NCBI RefSeq assembly: GCF_041897535.1
Contig: NZ_CP169217.1
Location: 1 to 64,000, forward strand
DNA from: Methylomicrobium lacus_A
GTDB taxonomy: Bacteria > Pseudomonadota > Gammaproteobacteria > Methylococcales > Methylomonadaceae
Length of the DNA stretch: 64,000 nt
Reading direction: 5' to 3'
A program made the position numbers and the translations under genes. The notes under the pieces are model-generated. The model was given only the letters and a program-made list of their open reading frames with translations, searched no databases and was not told the DNA's origin. Of the stretch, positions 63,287-64,000 are shown piece by piece (the stretch's first letter is position 1; each line of letters starts with the position of its first letter).

Positions 63287-64000
63287 TTAGAACTCCAATA
63301 CCACTTTGCTGTAAGCGGGATCGTTAAAGGTTTCATCGATGGCTTGGTTAAAAGGTGTGTAGGGTACGCCAAAAATACCGGGCCAATCGATCACTTCAAA
63401 TTCATCTTTCGCGATCAGCGCGGCCAGTTGCTGGGTCGTGAAGGGAGGATGCTTATCAAACAGCCCCCAGATCCACAGCAAGCTATAAAACAAACGATAG
63501 GGAATCTTGGTAATCAGGGTTTTTGCGCCTGTCGCGCGCTTGATTTCGCGTATGAGGTCAATGTAGTCGACCTTTTCATGGCCGGAAATATTATAAATGC
63601 CATCGGGAATGCGGTTTTCTATGCAACGGATAATGATATTGCAGAAGTCGCCCACATATAGAGGCTGGCGCATGTAGCGGCCGTGTCCGGGAATGGGGAA
63701 AACCGGCACTTTTTTCATAAAGCGAGAGAGCCAGCCCAAGTGCTTGCGGTCAAACCAGCCGAACATCAAGGTCGGGCGCAATATCGGACAGGGGATTCCG
63801 CTTTCCAGCACCATGCGCTCCTGATCCTTCTTGGTGTTGGTATAGAAATCATCCGCGACCGATTCCACAACCGAGGAACTGATGTGAACGAGGTAGGGCA
63901 CCTTGTTAGCCTTGATGGCATCAAGAATAAGACGGGTGGAATCCAGGTTGTTATGGACGAAGTCTTGATACTCATTGCCGCCGATCTGGGCCTGCAACAT
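63287..64000 (-). CDS. NAD-dependent epimerase/dehydratase (SDR), N-terminus beyond window
   Basis: 237 residues visible; the gene runs off the right edge. The catalytic Ser region VHISSSVVES and the YxxxK pair (YTNTKKDQE) are present, with the lower-domain segments PILRPTLMFGWFDRKH, QPLYVGDFCNIIIRCIE and GIYNISGHEKVDYIDLI, as in extended SDR proteins. The GxxGxxG nucleotide-binding motif is missing, so the ATG at the very edge is probably internal. Probably acts on a nucleotide sugar or lipid-linked sugar as part of the minus-strand cluster. Confidence 0.85.
   Translation of the reverse strand: MLQAQIGGNEYQDFVHNNLDSTRLILDAIKANKVPYLVHISSSVVESVADDFYTNTKKDQERMVLESGIPCPILRPTLMFGWFDRKHLGWLSRFMKKVPVFPIPGHGRYMRQPLYVGDFCNIIIRCIENRIPDGIYNISGHEKVDYIDLIREIKRATGAKTLITKIPYRLFYSLLWIWGLFDKHPPFTTQQLAALIAKDEFEVIDWPGIFGVPYTPFNQAIDETFNDPAYSKVVLEF

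Overview
The window is a 64 kb piece of a bacterial chromosome, most likely from a gammaproteobacterium. The best evidence is gene order: lepA-lepB-DUF4845-rnc-era-recO-pdxJ, gcvR-bcp, glyQ-glyS-gmhB-plsC and trkA-trkH are arrangements typical of that class. A methanotroph-like lineage such as Methylococcales fits the general flavour (NADP-type isocitrate dehydrogenase, YfdX, SulP, many c-di-GMP proteins), but no diagnostic methane gene is present, so this is only a guess. No rRNA, tRNA, integrase, intact insertion sequence or confident CRISPR array was seen. Most of the window is ordinary core genome broken up by short accessory islands.

Layout. 1-9.1 kb: the end of an EAL phosphodiesterase, a secreted YfdX protein behind a sigma-54-type promoter, an MgtA-like P-type ATPase followed by a decayed TVP38/DedA-like fragment, and a 1285-residue membrane patatin with an N-terminal decapeptide repeat. 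9.1-16.2 kb: a compact housekeeping operon (lepA to pdxJ) ending in a PP2C phosphatase. 16.2-24.3 kb: a sigma-54 activator without a sensor domain, a TauE/SafE-like membrane protein, pyrF, a glycine-rich lipoprotein, trkA-trkH behind an FNR/Anr-type box, and xseA. 24.4-30.7 kb: a P1B metal ATPase flanked by two small secreted proteins, then rpiA, an MIF-like tautomerase, thpR and icd.

30.7-35.2 kb: a non-coding stretch with terminators, a candidate small RNA and a 19-nt repeat pair 70 bp apart, then a SulP anion transporter and a RoxA-like diheme cytochrome c. 35.3-43 kb: glyQS, gmhB, plsC, a lipoprotein, a SPOR protein, gcvR and a PrxQ-type peroxiredoxin. 43-55.7 kb: two membrane GGDEF proteins with periplasmic binding-protein sensors (one with an intact and one with a degenerate active site), PhoH, an AI-2E family permease, a lipoprotein hydrolase, PBP1b, lolA and rarA. 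56.2-59.6 kb: an orphan hotdog-like protein, a small periplasmic protein, and an RRM protein/RhlE helicase unit with structured leaders. 60-64 kb: a minus-strand cluster (epimerase, FAD oxidoreductase, GtrA, GT-C-like membrane protein) that looks like lipid-linked sugar or envelope glycan synthesis and runs off the right edge.

Shared themes are c-di-GMP signalling (three proteins), envelope building (LepB, PBP1b, LolA, PlsC, SPOR, glycan cluster) and ion homeostasis (two P-type ATPases, TrkAH, SulP). The strongest candidates for new biology are the repeat-bearing membrane patatin, the sensor with a degenerate GGDEF domain, the structured leader of the RRM/RhlE unit, and the non-coding stretch after icd.
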